Source: JAYWAM01 sp043782425 (GTDB lineage: Bacteria; Pseudomonadota; Gammaproteobacteria; Burkholderiales; Usitatibacteraceae). From it: a stretch of DNA of 9,488 bases. A program made the translations under genes and the position numbers. Below, piece after piece: positions 6,593 through 9,488 of this stretch (the first letter of the stretch is position 1; every line of letters begins with the position of its first letter). The stretch lies in NCBI GenBank assembly GCA_043782425.1, contig JAYWAM010000310.1, positions 1-9,488 on the forward strand. The letters run 5' to 3'. The notes under the pieces are model-generated. The model was not told the origin of the DNA. It did no database searches and saw only the letters and a program-made list of their open reading frames with translations.

Positions 6593-8035
6593 ATGACTGC
6601 CAAAAAGAAGACTGCCGCTCGACCCGTTTCACGTAATTCAAACAATATCAAGCTTTTTGTCCTGGATACCAACGTGCTGATGCACGATCCAACCAGTTTG
6701 TTCCGCTTTGAAGAGCATGATCTCTATCTACCGATGATCACGCTTGAGGAACTGGACGATCATAAAAAAGGCATGACAGAAGTCGCGCGCAATGCGCGCC
6801 AGGCCAGCCGTTTCCTGGATGAAATCGTCAGTTATAAAGAGGGCCAAATCGAGGATGGCATCCCGCTCTCGAACTTCGGCACCAAAAATGCCAGCGGTCG
6901 CCTGTTCCTCCAGACACGGCCTATCAATCGCGACATTCCACATTCTCTGGCCAGCGCCAAGGCCGACAATCAAATCCTCGCCGTGGCGCTGGATTTGCAA
7001 CATGAGCATCCCAAGCGCCAAGTCGTGCTGGTGTCCAAAGACATCAACATGCGCATCAAGGCGCGCGCCATCGGTGTGCCCGCCGAGGACTATTTCAACG
7101 ACAAAGTCCTTGAAGATACCGATCTTCTTTACACCGGCATGCGCGAGTTGCCGGGAGATTTCTGGGACAAGCACGGCAAGGAAATAGAATCCTGGCAGGA
7201 ACATGGGCGCACGCTGTATCGCATCAAGGGGCCGCTGTGCGCCGACTTTTTGTTGAACGAATACGTGTACCAGGAACCCGGCAAGGAAAACGAAAAAGCC
7301 TTCTATGCCGTTGTTGTAGAGCAGACCGCCAAGACCGCCGTGCTCAAGACGCTCAAGGACTACACCCACCAGAAGAACAATGTGTGGGGCATCGTAGCGC
7401 GCAACCGCGAGCAAAACTTCGCACTTAATGCTCTGATGGATCCCGACCTGGACTTTATCACGCTGCTCGGCCAGGCCGGTACCGGCAAGACGCTGCTGAC
7501 GCTTGCGGCGGCGCTGATGCAAACGCTGGAACACAAGACCTATTCTGAAATCATCATCACGCGCGTCACCGTGCCGGTGGGAGAAGACATCGGCTTCCTA
7601 CCGGGAACGGAAGAGGAAAAGATGAACCCCTGGATGGGGGCGCTTGAGGATAACCTCGACGTGCTCAACAGCAGCGACGATGAAGCCGGTGACTGGGGCC
7701 GTGCCGCGACGCGCGATCTGATACGCTCGCGCATCAAGGTGAAATCGCTCAACTTCATGCGCGGCAGAACATTTCTGAACAAGTTCCTCATCATTGACGA
7801 AGCGCAGAACCTCACACCCAAGCAGATGAAAACCCTCATCACCCGCGCAGGGCCGGGAACCAAAGTTGTCTGCTTGGGCAACATTTCACAGATAGATACG
7901 CCCTACCTCACCGAAGGCAGCTCAGGCCTGACCTATGTGGTAGACCGCTTCAAAGGCTGGAAGCACAGCGGTCATGTAACGCTGCAACGTGGAGAACGCT
8001 CGCGCTTGGCGGATCACGCTGCCGAAGTTTTGTAA
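6593..8035 (+). CDS. PIN domain-PhoH ATPase fusion (PhoH2 type)
   Basis: Two-domain protein combining an N-terminal PIN ribonuclease-like domain with a C-terminal PhoH P-loop ATPase; members studied in actinobacteria are reported to couple RNA unwinding with cleavage. In the PIN part (about residues 18-150) acidic residues of the metal site are visible in LDTNVLMHD (Asp25, Asp32), ITLEELDDH (Glu52-Glu53, Asp55-Asp56) and further on in SKDINMR. The PhoH part has Walker A GQAGTGKT (293-300), the VPVGEDIGFLPG loop, Walker B FLIIDEAQN (Asp402, Glu403) and the GNISQIDTPYL sensor segment. At 480 residues it is the usual length for the fusion, and it is larger than the single-domain PhoH next to ybeZ/ybeY. 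ATG at 6593 has no strong Shine-Dalgarno. No antitoxin-like partner gene overlaps its 5' end. lplT starts 2 bp after its stop, so the two are almost surely co-transcribed. Confidence 0.93.
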   Translation: MTAKKKTAARPVSRNSNNIKLFVLDTNVLMHDPTSLFRFEEHDLYLPMITLEELDDHKKGMTEVARNARQASRFLDEIVSYKEGQIEDGIPLSNFGTKNASGRLFLQTRPINRDIPHSLASAKADNQILAVALDLQHEHPKRQVVLVSKDINMRIKARAIGVPAEDYFNDKVLEDTDLLYTGMRELPGDFWDKHGKEIESWQEHGRTLYRIKGPLCADFLLNEYVYQEPGKENEKAFYAVVVEQTAKTAVLKTLKDYTHQKNNVWGIVARNREQNFALNALMDPDLDFITLLGQAGTGKTLLTLAAALMQTLEHKTYSEIIITRVTVPVGEDIGFLPGTEEEKMNPWMGALEDNLDVLNSSDDEAGDWGRAATRDLIRSRIKVKSLNFMRGRTFLNKFLIIDEAQNLTPKQMKTLITRAGPGTKVVCLGNISQIDTPYLTEGSSGLTYVVDRFKGWKHSGHVTLQRGERSRLADHAAEVL

Positions 8036-8037
8036 AC

Positions 8038-9336
8038 ATGAAGCGCGGCTTCTACACCATCATGGCCGCGCAGTTTTTCAGCTCGCTGGCCGACAACGCC
8101 TTGCTGATTGCGTCCATTGCGCTGCTCATGGAGCTCAACGGGCCTGCTTGGATGACGCCGCTGCTCAAGTTTTTCTTTACTGTTTCGTATGTCGTTCTTG
8201 CGCCGTTCGTGGGGCCATTTGCTGATGCCTGGCCCAAGGGCAAGGTGATGTTCGTCACCAATGCCATAAAAGTCGTCGGCTGCCTTGTCATGCTGTTCTA
8301 CGAAATCATCGGCAGCGTCGGCGTTGCCCCTTATCTGGTGGTGCTCTTCGCCTATGGCATTGTAGGCTTGGGCGCCGCAGCCTATTCACCCGCCAAATAC
8401 GGCATCCTGACAGAATTGCTGCCGCCGGAAAAACTGGTCGCGGCCAACGGCTGGATTGAAGGACTGACGGTAGGCTCTATCATTTGTGGCACGGTACTGG
8501 GCGGCATCTTGATCAAGCCAGCCATTTCATCACGATTGCTAGCTTTCGATTTACCCTTTGTCACTACCAGTATCGACACACCGGCCGAAGCGGCGATTGG
8601 GGTGACTGTTTTTTTCTACCTCGTTGCCGCAGCTTTTAACCTGTACATTCCTGATACGGGTGCGCGCTACAAAAAACAGCAAACCCGCCCGGCCACGCTG
8701 GTGTCGGACTTTGTACACTGCTTCACGGTACTTTGGCGCGACAAACTGGGGCAGATCACGCTGGCCGTCACAACACTATTTTGGGGCGCTGGAGCGACAC
8801 TACAGTTCATTGTTTTAAGATGGGCAGATGACCACCTGCACCTGCCGCTAGACAAGGCCGCCGTGCTGCAAGGCGTTTTTGCTCTTGGAGTCGCGCTAGG
8901 CGCCATTATCGCGGGAAAAATGATTCCCCTAAGCCGTTCCTTCAGCGTGCTTCCCGCAGGAATATTAATGGGCGCGGTGGTGATGAGCATGACCCTGGTC
9001 AGTTCCATGCCGGTTGTCTATGCATTAATGATATCGATAGGCGTCATGGCGGGGTTTTTCGTTGTGCCGATGAACGCCTTGCTACAGCATCGTGGACATG
9101 TGCTGCTTTCTGCGGGACATTCAATTGCCGTACAAAATTTTAACGAAAACCTTTGCATACTCGTCATGCTGGCGTTCTACGCAATGCTGCTCAGCATGGG
9201 AACAGACATCAGCACCATCATCATTCTATTCGGTCAGTTTGTCATGATGGCGATGCTCCTGGTGAGCTACCGCCTGCATTTCAGCCGACAAAAAGAAGAC
9301 ATTGAAAGCCATATCGGCGAGGCGAAACATCACTGA
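8038..9336 (+). CDS. lplT: Lysophospholipid transporter LplT (MFS)
   Basis: Inner-membrane carrier of the major facilitator family that flips lysophospholipids, chiefly lysophosphatidylethanolamine, inward so that acyltransferase Aas can re-acylate them. The 432 residues form about 11-12 hydrophobic segments. LplT-specific stretches are AAAYSPAKYGILTELLP (from residue 113), LFWGAGATLQF and GFFVVPMNALLQHRG (339-353), followed by HSIAVQNFNENL. The protein is about 35 residues longer than the E. coli one; part of this is a loop after the fifth segment (KPAISSRLLAFDLPFVTT, about residues 161-178) and part a charged C-terminal tail. In enterobacteria lplT sits beside aas; here aas is not in the window, so re-acylation would rely on a gene elsewhere. 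ATG 8038 lies 2 bp after the phoH stop with no good ribosome binding site, implying translational coupling. Confidence 0.93.
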   Translation: MKRGFYTIMAAQFFSSLADNALLIASIALLMELNGPAWMTPLLKFFFTVSYVVLAPFVGPFADAWPKGKVMFVTNAIKVVGCLVMLFYEIIGSVGVAPYLVVLFAYGIVGLGAAAYSPAKYGILTELLPPEKLVAANGWIEGLTVGSIICGTVLGGILIKPAISSRLLAFDLPFVTTSIDTPAEAAIGVTVFFYLVAAAFNLYIPDTGARYKKQQTRPATLVSDFVHCFTVLWRDKLGQITLAVTTLFWGAGATLQFIVLRWADDHLHLPLDKAAVLQGVFALGVALGAIIAGKMIPLSRSFSVLPAGILMGAVVMSMTLVSSMPVVYALMISIGVMAGFFVVPMNALLQHRGHVLLSAGHSIAVQNFNENLCILVMLAFYAMLLSMGTDISTIIILFGQFVMMAMLLVSYRLHFSRQKEDIESHIGEAKHH

Positions 9337-9384
9337 CGCCGGAACATTTTGTTCAAAATCGCGCTATAAAACGTAAATGAATTT

Positions 9385-9424
9385 GCTTGTCCGTAGATAC
9401 TCTGTTCGTTTGCAAGCTTTTTTT
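9385..9424 (+). terminator. Weak possible terminator after lplT
   Basis: GCTTG (9385-9389) can pair with CAAGC (9413-9417), followed by seven T (9418-9424). The stem is only 5 bp and the loop 23 nt, so this is a poor intrinsic terminator, though it is the best one seen after lplT. The other hairpins nearby (GAAC-attttGTTC at 9342-9354, TTCC...GGAA at 9442-9459) lack T runs. No gene could be recognised in 9337-9488. Confidence 0.25.
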
Positions 9425-9488
9425 CTGCGATTTTTGCGCTTTCCTGCTCATGCTGGAATAGCGTAAAAGCGGGTGTTATCAAAGGGCT

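Noticed and set aside
6728..7534. 268-codon minus-strand open frame inside phoH
   Set aside because: It is antisense to the PIN and Walker A regions; the long open frame comes from the GC-biased codon use of the true gene.
6593..8035. PIN domain as part of a toxin-antitoxin pair
   Set aside because: The PIN domain is fused to a PhoH ATPase in one long protein, and no small antitoxin gene overlaps its start.
1..9488. Prophage, defence island or CRISPR array
   Set aside because: No direct-repeat array, integrase, transposase or defence-type genes; the plus-strand genes are core cellular families.

Overview
The window is ordinary-looking chromosome of a proteobacterium, most likely a betaproteobacterium. 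I infer this from the protein families (BipA/TypA, an RhlE-type helicase, a two-domain PIN-PhoH protein, a long LplT and a GAF/LuxR-HTH regulator that resembles ones I associate with betaproteobacteria). I cannot place the genus from sequence alone. There is no CRISPR array, tRNA, rRNA or intact insertion sequence.

Layout. Bases 1-1015 (minus strand) hold most of a LuxR-family regulator whose C-terminal end lies beyond the window edge. Bases 1016-2160 have no intact gene but plenty of structure: two copies of a TTATGC...GCATAA inverted repeat, a perfect 20-bp palindrome, a minus-strand terminator, a paired REP-like element, and a decayed gene fragment (beta-propeller blade plus Ig-like surface module) directly downstream of typA. 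Bases 2161-3975 (minus) are typA/bipA. A 334-bp divergent region follows, containing a probable promoter and a highly structured leader for the next gene. From 4310 to 9336 all genes are on the plus strand: rhlE-like DEAD-box helicase, arnD-like deformylase (TTG start overlapping the rhlE stop), PIN-PhoH ATPase, and lplT lysophospholipid transporter (2 bp after phoH). The last 152 bp hold only weak hairpins.

How the genes fit together. TypA and RhlE act on ribosomes and RNA structure and are often linked to cold or stress growth; they diverge from one shared control region. PhoH proteins are RNA-associated ATPases/nucleases. ArnD and LplT act on lipids at the inner membrane. The arrangement rhlE-arnD and phoH-lplT therefore pairs an RNA gene with a membrane-lipid gene twice, which may be chance. 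No new multi-gene system is evident; the best leads are regulatory: the rhlE leader RNA and the repeated inverted repeat upstream of the LuxR gene.
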